Positions 8,068 through 15,889 of a DNA stretch of 64,000 nt are shown here, piece after piece. How positions within the stretch are numbered: the first letter of the stretch is position 1; the number at the start of each line of letters is the position of its first letter. This DNA comes from CAYMTR01 sp964393405 (GTDB taxonomy: Bacteria > Bacteroidota > Bacteroidia > Bacteroidales > Prolixibacteraceae). The translations under genes were made by a program, and so were the position numbers. Under the pieces are notes generated by a model. The model worked only from the letters and a program-made list of their open reading frames with translations, made no database searches and was not told the DNA's origin. Location: positions 1 through 64,000 of the forward strand of contig CAYMTR010000009.1 of assembly GCA_964393405.1 (NCBI GenBank), given 5' to 3'.

Positions 8068-8934
8068 TTATTCGATTGGAATATAAATTGCAGTCAACAA
8101 ATTTTCAGGCTTTGTTTTTGGTAGATAGTTGATATATTTCTCTAGTGGCGGCACATCCCTCAATCTGTAATCCGTTGATGTCAGCCAATCGCTATAAATT
8201 TTATCATACAACTCAAATAACCTTTCATAAGGACCTTTATATTTGAATGCAGCATATTTACCTCCCTCTATTTTTTTCATCTTAAAAATGGGATGCTCAA
8301 TATCTTTTTTAGTAGTAAAGCATAAATCGGAAGTGCAGTTTTCATTGGAAACAGAATAGGGGTCATCATAATAAATTGAAAATAGTTCAGGATTCCATCC
8401 TAAAAGCTTATGCTCCATTATAAAATCAATCAATTGATTCCATGATTCATAAACTTCTTTACCTCCATACTCACCCTGAATACGTTCATAAATAACTTTT
8501 TTATCGGGAAGGTGAATGATTTTTGGATTAATGTGGGATACGATTTGTCCTTCTACATTTATGTGATAATCAATTTTGGTATTTAGAGTGATTTCACTAT
8601 TTAACCTGAAATTCTGAGGGGAAAGTCCAAATTCTTTGTTGAAAGCTTTTGAAAACGATGATACATCATTATATCCGATTTTCTCAGCTATACTTGTAAT
8701 TGATTCTTCTGAATAACGCATAAGCTTTATGGCAGTGTCGAGCCGGACTTTATCAATATACGAGCCTAAAGGTTCATGTAATGATCCTCTTAAAATGCGA
8801 TGAAAATGAAAAGCAGAAATACCCGCATATTCCGCAAGTCTGTTTATAGTAATATTTTCATCCAAATGATTATGAATGTATTGTAATACATCTTCAATTT
8901 TCTTTTGATAATAAGATGAAGTAGAGCTTTTCAT
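8068..8934 (-). CDS. AraC-family regulator with GyrI-like effector domain
   Basis: The 288-residue protein has an N-terminal AraC DNA-binding domain (about residues 10-110; IEDVLQYIHNHLDENITINR, HFHRILRGSLHEPLGSYI, IAEKIGYNDVSSFSKAFNKE, then GLSPQNFR) and a C-terminal GyrI-like small-molecule-binding domain (about 125-288). This domain order is shared with Rob/SoxS-like multidrug sensors. Its start codon overlaps the stop of the upstream flavodoxin-ferredoxin gene (TAATG at 8932-8936), so the two are translationally coupled and it probably controls its own operon. The effector is unknown. Confidence 0.92.
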   Translation of the reverse strand: MKSSTSSYYQKKIEDVLQYIHNHLDENITINRLAEYAGISAFHFHRILRGSLHEPLGSYIDKVRLDTAIKLMRYSEESITSIAEKIGYNDVSSFSKAFNKEFGLSPQNFRLNSEITLNTKIDYHINVEGQIVSHINPKIIHLPDKKVIYERIQGEYGGKEVYESWNQLIDFIMEHKLLGWNPELFSIYYDDPYSVSNENCTSDLCFTTKKDIEHPIFKMKKIEGGKYAAFKYKGPYERLFELYDKIYSDWLTSTDYRLRDVPPLEKYINYLPKTKPENLLTAIYIPIE

Positions 8935-9968
8935 TAAAAATCCTTTAATGCCTTATAACGTTTGCCCCAGAATTTAAATTTGGTCAATGATGTAAAAACC
9001 ATTAGTCGTTCGAATGCTTTAAATCTCATCAAATAATGCATTAGCAAATAAAACAAATTCAGGAACAATATGAATATGGCTGTTTCAACTACAAACTGAA
9101 TAAAACCATTAGGAATAACAAAAAACAAGCTGTTAAAATAATAGAAAAATAGTCCCGAAATTGCTGAGGCAAGCACAAAGTATGAGATAATGAAACCATG
9201 AGCAGTTTCGATGCTTCTTTTGGGGCAGTTGCTCATACATCTCATACAACTTTCACATTTAAATGTCCAGAATGGCCGATTATCAACTTTAATAATTGCT
9301 TTGACCGGACAATTCTTAATACATACATCACAATTATTGCAATCGCCCGATGCATAGAAAGTTTTTGCAAAAATGAAGCGACCAATAAAGTAATACATTA
9401 TAGCAATAGGAGAAATTATAAGATCAATTACAAATTCAAAGAAAGGGTTAAAAGATTTTTCCCCGGACAATACTTTCACTCCAAAATCTATAACTTTCGC
9501 TTTTTGCAATTCATGCAATTTTAAGATAACTTTATCATTTAATGAGGGATGGAGAGACATCCAGTTCGAAGGTAGATCTACTGATTTTATTCCGGTAATT
9601 GAATATCCTTTAATTTTGAGTACTAACGAAGAAAAAAGAAATGCTGCACCTGATAAACCTGGAAGATTATATTTTCCTATCATCATGCCAGCTCTTGTGT
9701 TCATCAGTAAAACATTATTCTGACCTTTAGGAAAGCATGCTATAAAGTGAAGCATTACAGGAGGATAATTAAATCCGTGTACCGGGGAGATAAATAGAAC
9801 GACTGAATCATCTGGGACATTAATATTTGCCCTTCGCTCAATGTTAGCAATATTATGAATTGTACTTTCAATTTTAAGGTCTGAAGCTGCTGATGCCATC
9901 CATTTTGTAACATTAGCAGAATTACCTGTTCCTGAGAAATAAAATATTGTAAGACTTCTAAAAGACAT
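8934..9968 (-). CDS. EFR1-type flavodoxin-ferredoxin membrane protein
   Basis: The 344-residue protein fuses an FMN-binding flavodoxin domain (IFYFSGTGNSANV at residues about 8-20; DSVVLFISPVHGFNYPP) to a hydrophobic segment (about 185-205), two 4Fe-4S cluster motifs (CNNCDVCIKNCP and CESCMRCMSNCP, about 214-255) and two further C-terminal membrane helices (about 262-315). This EFR1-like layout predicts electron transfer at the inner membrane between ferredoxin-type clusters and FMN. It is the first gene of the operon that includes the AraC regulator and the short flavodoxin. The physiological partner is unknown. Confidence 0.9.
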   Translation of the reverse strand: MSFRSLTIFYFSGTGNSANVTKWMASAASDLKIESTIHNIANIERRANINVPDDSVVLFISPVHGFNYPPVMLHFIACFPKGQNNVLLMNTRAGMMIGKYNLPGLSGAAFLFSSLVLKIKGYSITGIKSVDLPSNWMSLHPSLNDKVILKLHELQKAKVIDFGVKVLSGEKSFNPFFEFVIDLIISPIAIMYYFIGRFIFAKTFYASGDCNNCDVCIKNCPVKAIIKVDNRPFWTFKCESCMRCMSNCPKRSIETAHGFIISYFVLASAISGLFFYYFNSLFFVIPNGFIQFVVETAIFILFLNLFYLLMHYLMRFKAFERLMVFTSLTKFKFWGKRYKALKDF

Positions 9969-10045
9969 AAGTGTTTTCTTTCAAAAATATACAATCTGAA
10001 AATTACTGTAGTTTTCCAAATTTGCTAAAAATGGTTTAATTTAAG

Positions 10046-11122
10046 CTATTGTCCCTTTAATATCTCCAGAATTTTCATTCCCATGACATCTTGTTCTCCC
10101 ATACAATATGAATTCATCAAAACTACAACTCCGTCCTTAGTTGAATTATTATAGCCAATAAATGTTGAAAAACCCATGGTTCCTCCATTGTGCCAGAAAA
10201 TTTCATCTCCGTCATCATCTATTGTTATATGCCAGGCTAAACCCATATGAAAGTGTTCATCTAACGTTAAAGTTCTTCCTTTGGTCAATAACAATGCTTC
10301 TTTCAAAACAGAATTGGTGTAATCGATATTCTCTTTCAAATAGATCATCATGTCGTGTAAGTTTGATTTGATAACCCCTGAAGCGGCAAAAATATCAGAC
10401 CATTGGTAAAAGCCTACCTCGGTATTACCGTAGAATCCTTCTGCATAATTATCAGTAATAAAATCAGCTTCACTACAAGTAGTATAGGCCATATTAAAAG
10501 GTACAAATATTCTTTCTTTCAATAGATTGCTGTATGACTGTCCGGTGATTTTCCCTAATAAATAGCCTGCCAGTCCCATCCCTAAATTCGAGTACTCATA
10601 AGTAGAACCGGGAATATTGTTCAGTTGCAGAGTATCAAAATAACTTGCCAACTGAAGATCATCAAATTCTGCATAAGCCTGTAGGTTTGGCAAATTAGGT
10701 TCACGAGGCAAACCTGATGTATGATTGAGTAATTGTAAAAAAGTAATAGGTGTAACATAATTATCAGGGACTTTGATATTGGAAGGGAAAAATCCAGCAA
10801 TTGTATCGGTCAATGACAATTTGTCCTTTTCGACAAAATCGGCAAAAAGAAGTGCGGTAAATGTTTTGGTTATGGAACATATCTCAAACATGGTAAATTC
10901 GTCAACATCTTCGCCCTTCGTTAAATCTTTGGAGCCAAACATATATTGCTTATCCTCTCCTGCATGAAATGTGCCAACAGCAATTCCGGGTGTTCTTCCA
11001 AAAATGACATGAGAATTGACCAGTTGTTCAATTTCTTTATCCACAGGCGGATCAATAGTGTCTTTTTTACAGGAATTAAGCAATAGAACACACAAGCTCA
11101 TTAGGACTAGAATATACTTCAT
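10046..11122 (-). CDS. beta-lactamase-fold serine hydrolase lipoprotein
   Basis: The 358-residue protein has a lipoprotein signal (LLLNSC, Cys18) and a class C beta-lactamase/penicillin-binding fold. The nucleophile motif is SITK with Ser83, the second motif is YSN (EYSNLGMGLAGYLL), and HNGG near residue 312 stands where KTG/HxG normally closes the active site. All three are present, so an active periplasmic or surface serine hydrolase is likely, acting on D-Ala peptides, esters or amides. It lies 7 bp after a beta-barrel protein gene and is probably co-transcribed with it. Confidence 0.9.
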   Translation of the reverse strand: MKYILVLMSLCVLLLNSCKKDTIDPPVDKEIEQLVNSHVIFGRTPGIAVGTFHAGEDKQYMFGSKDLTKGEDVDEFTMFEICSITKTFTALLFADFVEKDKLSLTDTIAGFFPSNIKVPDNYVTPITFLQLLNHTSGLPREPNLPNLQAYAEFDDLQLASYFDTLQLNNIPGSTYEYSNLGMGLAGYLLGKITGQSYSNLLKERIFVPFNMAYTTCSEADFITDNYAEGFYGNTEVGFYQWSDIFAASGVIKSNLHDMMIYLKENIDYTNSVLKEALLLTKGRTLTLDEHFHMGLAWHITIDDDGDEIFWHNGGTMGFSTFIGYNNSTKDGVVVLMNSYCMGEQDVMGMKILEILKGQ

Positions 11123-11129
11123 GGGGTTG

Positions 11130-11771
11130 TTATTTTAGAAATTTAGATATACTAACCTGAAATGCCGGAAAAATGATCTGAGAGACTTTAAAGACTGGTT
11201 CTTTGCTTATTGAGTATGGTGAAATGCTGGCGTAAGTATTTAAACCAATGAAATAATTGTCGGTTATCCTTGTCTTAAGACCCATACCTACGGGAAAACT
11301 AAGGTTAAAACTGTTGAAATAACTAGAAACATTCTCACTTTTTTGAGTTTCCATGTTAATCCATTTTGCATTTATTAGAAAATTAGCATCTATTCCGCAA
11401 AACAGATTAAACACAATCAGTCTTGAGTGTAAGGTGCTAAAGCCCAATAGAAATGAATTGGTAAAGTAATCAGCATTTGTCCTTTGGCTTTTATATCCGC
11501 CACCTTGCTGTGAATAGGAAGGTGAATATTCGACATACCATCTTTTGAAAGGATAATATTTAATTCCTGCGCCTATCCTGCTTCTGTACCTAGTATCCTG
11601 AGGCAATAATAAATCGTTAGGAGAATTGATTGAGTATATAGGACATTGAATTGAATACTTTATCCCAACTTCTATTTTGCTCAGAATATTAGAATCAACC
11701 TGTGCATTTAGCAAAAGGGGAATAAAAAAAACAAAGGTTAAAGACTTTTTCAGCAGTTTAGGTAATGGCAT
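11130..11771 (-). CDS. predicted outer-membrane beta-barrel protein
   Basis: The 213-residue protein has a signal peptide ending in LLNAQ (about residue 24) and then alternating beta-strand sequence (KYYPFKRWYVEYSPSYSQQG, GMGLKTRITDNYFIGLNTYA) that ends in a strand suitable for barrel insertion (FPAFQVSISKF). It resembles small porin-like barrels of Bacteroidota but matches no named family that I can state. It is followed 7 bp later by the serine hydrolase gene, suggesting an envelope unit. Confidence 0.72.
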   Translation of the reverse strand: MPLPKLLKKSLTFVFFIPLLLNAQVDSNILSKIEVGIKYSIQCPIYSINSPNDLLLPQDTRYRSRIGAGIKYYPFKRWYVEYSPSYSQQGGGYKSQRTNADYFTNSFLLGFSTLHSRLIVFNLFCGIDANFLINAKWINMETQKSENVSSYFNSFNLSFPVGMGLKTRITDNYFIGLNTYASISPYSISKEPVFKVSQIIFPAFQVSISKFLK

Positions 11772-11908
11772 AGTATTTTTTGTTATAAGAAGTTATTATT
11801 CTTATGCTTTCTGCACTTTTGTTCTCATTTTAAATGAATTCGGCTTCCTGCTTTTCTATATTTCTATTTACTGGTTACACTTTTAAGCCTCAATTGTATA
11901 AGTTAGAA

Positions 11909-13387
11909 TCAAGGCAGGGGTACTCCATCTAACCATTTATTCCATATAGTTTCGAAAGTGCCATCTTCCCTCATGTTGTTAAGATGATTTTGCCATTGCT
12001 GAACAGTACTTGCAGGGGTACTGAGCGAGAAAGCTATATAACCGTTAAAATTCAGTGCTTCCATTTGTCGGGTAATAGTACTTAGGGGTATCCCGTTTTT
12101 ATTAGTCAGCCAATTTACTCCAACATCTGTTAGAAGGAGTGCTTCAACTTCACCTGTAATCAGTTGATTAAATGCATCCTGCGACGTTATTGCCGTAGCC
12201 ACAATGTTTTGAAAGTTGTTTTTTATAAGAAAATCATGAGAGCACCATCCATTTGGCGTGGCAATAGACTTAAGAGCTTTTGCCTGTTCAAGTGTTTCAA
12301 TGGTCAATTCCGAAGATGAGAGGGTGTAGAAATGTATCATCCCAGAAGAAATCGGACCTACCCATTGAAACATGTTTTCTCGTTCGGGTGTACGAGCAGT
12401 AGAAAATACCGCACTGTTTGGCAGATATTGTGTTGTGGCGTAGGCATCATTCCATAAACTCAGATTAATTTTGTTGACATATCCGTTTCTCGCTTGGATT
12501 TCGTTTACAATATCTACGGCGGAGCCTTCTACCTTTCGTGTTGTATCTTTGCCGGTGCCATAATTGTCAGGTGGGTTAACTTCTGTAAAGAGCTGCATTG
12601 TTCCCGGGATGTAATCGGAGGGCATTAATGGTAAGTACTTCTTCACTATCGAAACAGTATTTTTATCCTTGATCAAATCTTCTATCTCTTTTTGAACATT
12701 GCCAACAACCACATCGCTTACATCTTTTGAAAAGGCGATATAATAATAAACTGTGCGGTATCGTGTTATTGTCATTACATTACTCAAGAAATATCCAGGA
12801 GGAAGCTCTGATGTCAAGTGATAAAAATCGCTAGCAATAAATCTTATTTCACCGTTCATAAATGCGGCCAAAGCTTCTTGATATGTTTCATAATAGACCA
12901 GATTATTGAAACCAAGATTTTCAAGGGTCGTTGTCTCCATCCAGTTTCTAACCACAGCTATTGAAGGAATCAATTTGCATTCCTCAATAGGAAGAGGAAA
13001 TACATATCCCGAGTTTCCATTTTCAAATATTCCATACATTCCCTGACTTGTAGGGCCTGCCCATTTAAAAAGATCTTTACGTTCAGTAGTGTAGGCCGTT
13101 GTTAAAAGTGCTTTGTTTTTCCCGTTTAATGTCGCATCATAAGCAATCTGCCAGGAGTCAGACATGCTAATTTTGTGTTCAACATTTGCATTTTGCAGTG
13201 CTTGAACTGCAATATCGGCATCTATCCCAACAATCTCACCATCTTTAATAAAGTAGTTAGGCTTGAACTCAATGCCTGTAACTTGAACAGTTTCATCATC
13301 TAAATCATCTTTTGTACAGCTGTTTAGGATAAAGAATGCTGCTATCATAAAAAATGAAGCAGAAATCAGTAACATTTTATTTTTCAT
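11909..13387 (-). CDS. lipoprotein with two tandem family-3 solute-binding domains
   Basis: The 492-residue lipoprotein (signal ends LNSC, Cys24) contains two copies of an amino-acid-type periplasmic binding domain. The first spans about residues 40-255 (GIDADIAVQALQNANVEHKI, WAGPTSQGMYGIF) and the second about 275-485 (GSAVDIVNEIQARNGY, FQWVGPISSGMIHFY). Shared features include the DIV/DIA helix, the TAYTTER / TARTPER strand and the FKWAGP / FQWVGP strand. Such domains bind polar amino acids or similar small molecules. No permease or ATPase is adjacent, so it may serve as a sensor or scavenging protein rather than an ABC component. Confidence 0.85.
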   Translation of the reverse strand: MKNKMLLISASFFMIAAFFILNSCTKDDLDDETVQVTGIEFKPNYFIKDGEIVGIDADIAVQALQNANVEHKISMSDSWQIAYDATLNGKNKALLTTAYTTERKDLFKWAGPTSQGMYGIFENGNSGYVFPLPIEECKLIPSIAVVRNWMETTTLENLGFNNLVYYETYQEALAAFMNGEIRFIASDFYHLTSELPPGYFLSNVMTITRYRTVYYYIAFSKDVSDVVVGNVQKEIEDLIKDKNTVSIVKKYLPLMPSDYIPGTMQLFTEVNPPDNYGTGKDTTRKVEGSAVDIVNEIQARNGYVNKINLSLWNDAYATTQYLPNSAVFSTARTPERENMFQWVGPISSGMIHFYTLSSSELTIETLEQAKALKSIATPNGWCSHDFLIKNNFQNIVATAITSQDAFNQLITGEVEALLLTDVGVNWLTNKNGIPLSTITRQMEALNFNGYIAFSLSTPASTVQQWQNHLNNMREDGTFETIWNKWLDGVPLP

Positions 13388-13537
13388 GTATATTGTATTT
13401 ATAGTATTTAAAAACCAGATTTAAATAAATTATATTATTTCATGAAATTACAAAATTTTTCTGGATAGCAGTAATAATTGGGCTTAACAAAATTAATTTA
13501 ATTTTTAATTATCAGAAGTTGTATTTAGAGCCTTGGG

Positions 13538-14857
13538 TCAATATCTTAAAGAATCTCCACCCATTTTTGTTACAACTTCATTTTCAAAATTATAAAGGTT
13601 TACATAGGTCTGAGATGAAGCATCAGTATCCTGAGGTGTAACTACAACAAAACTCATTGTCACTGGAACTACGTTGTTATGGTCAATCCATGTACCGGTG
13701 TTGGCATATATTGATTTTTGAGCATTAATGTTTTCAGAAGAAATGATTTTAGGATCGTGGGAATGTCCAAAGATGATTATTCTTTTGTCTGAATCTGGAT
13801 TCTGAAAATATTGATAATCTGCCTGATAATCAGTTTCACTTGGCTTTACAGAATTCGGAATGGAGTGAGCGATCGGAGTAATTACTTTAACATGATTGAG
13901 CGTTTGTCTTTGTGTCCAGTTATCCTGAATTCCTTTGTAAAGATTAACATCAATAAATCCTCCTGATGTTGTTTGATAGGGTAGCAGGTCGTTTATGGAA
14001 TATGTTCCTGTGAATCCATCAATATTCGTTACAATAATATCCTCGTTAAATTTATTCTCTACAGGTAAGTAGTTTATTGCCCATTCCCAAATTTTCCTAT
14101 ATACATATAGCAGGTATTGGCTTTCTTCGCCGGAATTATTCTGGATTACAACATCTAAAGTATCGCCCGGAACATGGCAATCCTGCATTACATGCAGTGC
14201 TGCTATTCTAGTGAAAAAGTATCCTGGGGGCGTTATTGTTCCCGGGGCAACATCCTGATTTGAAATAGGGTCAGGTGCACACATGAAATTGTAGCGGTGA
14301 CCGTGCTCAATAGCTATTAGAGGACAGCCTGCCGGGGAATAAGTACCTAAACCCAGCTCTGCATCACGAGCTTGGTTTATACCGGGAAAGACACTTTCAA
14401 CATTGGCAGCGGTAATTGTTAAATCGTGGTTGCCAGGTATATAAGTGACCAATATTTTCCCTCCTTTTATAATATTGTTAACAGCAGTAACCACCCCTTT
14501 ATTAGCATTCGCAATACGTTGAACAAAATCGTGTTGGTCTTTTCCCTGGTAAGTATTTATTGTAGCCGGCACAAACCATTCATCAAGCATATCACCGGCA
14601 ATAACAAGTTCTTTGACATTTGGAGAAGCCTTTATCTGCTTAAGGAATTTCTCCAGTGGCCCAAGGTTAACTTTGGTCTCAGAATAAGTAAGATCAGCAC
14701 CAAGATGCAAATCGCTGATAACAACAATCATATTTCTTTCATTACCTCCGTTGCTGAATGGATTGATCACAGGAACTGTAGGATCTGACTTTTCGCACGA
14801 TGAAAGAATGCTTAAAAGAAAAATCACCAAAAATATATGGGTGATAACTGTTCTCAT
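13538..14857 (-). CDS. calcineurin-like metallophosphoesterase lipoprotein
   Basis: The 439-residue protein has a lipoprotein signal (LSILSSC, Cys21) and the complete metallophosphoesterase motif set: DLHLG (about residue 49), GDMLDEW, GNHD, EHGHRYNF and GHSHD. These residues bind a di-metal centre. The spacing between GNHD and the last GHSH is longer than in compact UDP-2,3-diacylglucosamine hydrolases, and the lipidation places it in the envelope. The substrate (nucleotide, phospholipid or other phosphodiester) is not evident. No operon partner is close. Confidence 0.92.
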   Translation of the reverse strand: MRTVITHIFLVIFLLSILSSCEKSDPTVPVINPFSNGGNERNMIVVISDLHLGADLTYSETKVNLGPLEKFLKQIKASPNVKELVIAGDMLDEWFVPATINTYQGKDQHDFVQRIANANKGVVTAVNNIIKGGKILVTYIPGNHDLTITAANVESVFPGINQARDAELGLGTYSPAGCPLIAIEHGHRYNFMCAPDPISNQDVAPGTITPPGYFFTRIAALHVMQDCHVPGDTLDVVIQNNSGEESQYLLYVYRKIWEWAINYLPVENKFNEDIIVTNIDGFTGTYSINDLLPYQTTSGGFIDVNLYKGIQDNWTQRQTLNHVKVITPIAHSIPNSVKPSETDYQADYQYFQNPDSDKRIIIFGHSHDPKIISSENINAQKSIYANTGTWIDHNNVVPVTMSFVVVTPQDTDASSQTYVNLYNFENEVVTKMGGDSLRY

Positions 14858-14871
14858 GAGTTTTAATCAAT

Positions 14872-15213
14872 TTACGGTTGTAATTTCTTAGCAATGATAA
14901 TTAAATCTGTAGTAATACCACCATCTGGTTAGTAATAATCCTGACGGACATTATATTCTATTGAAAATCTGTTATCAACTAAACATTTCTCCAGATCAAC
15001 TGCAATTATATCAGAAAGCTGAAGCCCTTGTTTTATGTATCTTGTTACATTTCCCGGGTCGCAACCTAACTCCAGTACTTTGGGTCGACTGCTTTCAATC
15101 AGGTCAATGAATTTATCAAAATGCTTGCAGTATGAATCAATATTCATGAACCTTTCAGCATATTCTGAAGCAAATTCATCAAACCTTTTTACAGAAATTT
15201 CAAATGAGTCCAT
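14872..15213 (-). pseudogene. decayed SAM-dependent methyltransferase
   Basis: The first 94 codons encode a class I methyltransferase start (VKRFDEFASEYAERFMNID, motif I as LELGCDPGN with Asp in place of the usual Gly, then DIIAVDL). Right after DIIAVDL the frame passes to what looks like the C-terminal part (CLVDNRFSIEYNVRQDYY). It hits a TAA at 14929-14931 and then continues in the same frame as PDGGITTDLIIIAKKLQP to a natural stop at 14872-14874. The usual middle of about 100 residues is missing. I infer an in-frame internal deletion, a motif I substitution and a nonsense change (probably CAA to TAA). The ancestral enzyme was probably a small-molecule methyltransferase. Confidence 0.75.
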
Positions 15214-15264
15214 TCTGTATTCCTAAGTGCTTCCTACAAAAGCAGGCATTGAAATTACAAAATA

Positions 15265-15846
15265 TTACAAATATCTTCTCACCTGTTTGGAATATACTGT
15301 CCATTCTTCTCCAAATGTTGTTTGCAAAAACATTTCTTCTCGTAGCACGATATTGTGGTGTACTATTATTGTAAAAAGAGATAATATCCATATTAAAGGA
15401 TTAAAAATATATACACAAGAAGCAATTATCATTAAAAAAAAACCCACATACATTGGATTTCTGCTATAACGATAAAGACCATCTACTTTTAGCGTTGAAG
15501 ACTTTTGTTCATTTTCGTCAGGTATCCCAAACTTTAGATTATGTCCGATATTCAAATAAGAAATAAACTGGAAAATGCATCCTGCTCCATATATTAAAAC
15601 CGTGAATACCGTTATATATTCATTTCTATCTAAATACGACAGATTAAAAATCCCTGTAGCTTGTACAAATAATGATATCCAGCATAAAAGCCCTGCACTT
15701 TTTGCTGTTATGAACAAAACTGGGTGAACGGGTGAAATTCCCTTTACCGATATTTTTCTATTTCTAAAATAAATTCCAAAGCTGATAATCTGAAAAATCA
15801 CCAGACAGAATAATACAATAATTATTATAGCTCCATATTCATTCAT
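15265..15846 (-). CDS. isoprenylcysteine carboxyl methyltransferase-like membrane protein
   Basis: The 193-residue protein has about five hydrophobic segments and the signature of the ICMT/phospholipid N-methyltransferase superfamily near its C-terminus: GLYRYSRNPMYVGFFLM, then an EE pair (LREEMFLQTTFGEEWTVY) with the terminal YSKQVRRYL. These residues bind SAM and the methyl acceptor head group at the membrane. Bacterial members modify lipids or are of unknown substrate. It begins 43 bp after the end of the TonB receptor gene 15890-18298, so it could be read through from it. Confidence 0.85.
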   Translation of the reverse strand: MNEYGAIIIIVLFCLVIFQIISFGIYFRNRKISVKGISPVHPVLFITAKSAGLLCWISLFVQATGIFNLSYLDRNEYITVFTVLIYGAGCIFQFISYLNIGHNLKFGIPDENEQKSSTLKVDGLYRYSRNPMYVGFFLMIIASCVYIFNPLIWILSLFTIIVHHNIVLREEMFLQTTFGEEWTVYSKQVRRYL

Positions 15847-15889
15847 GAGAATCGATTTTATTTATTTTTTTAGTAGATATTTGACACAA

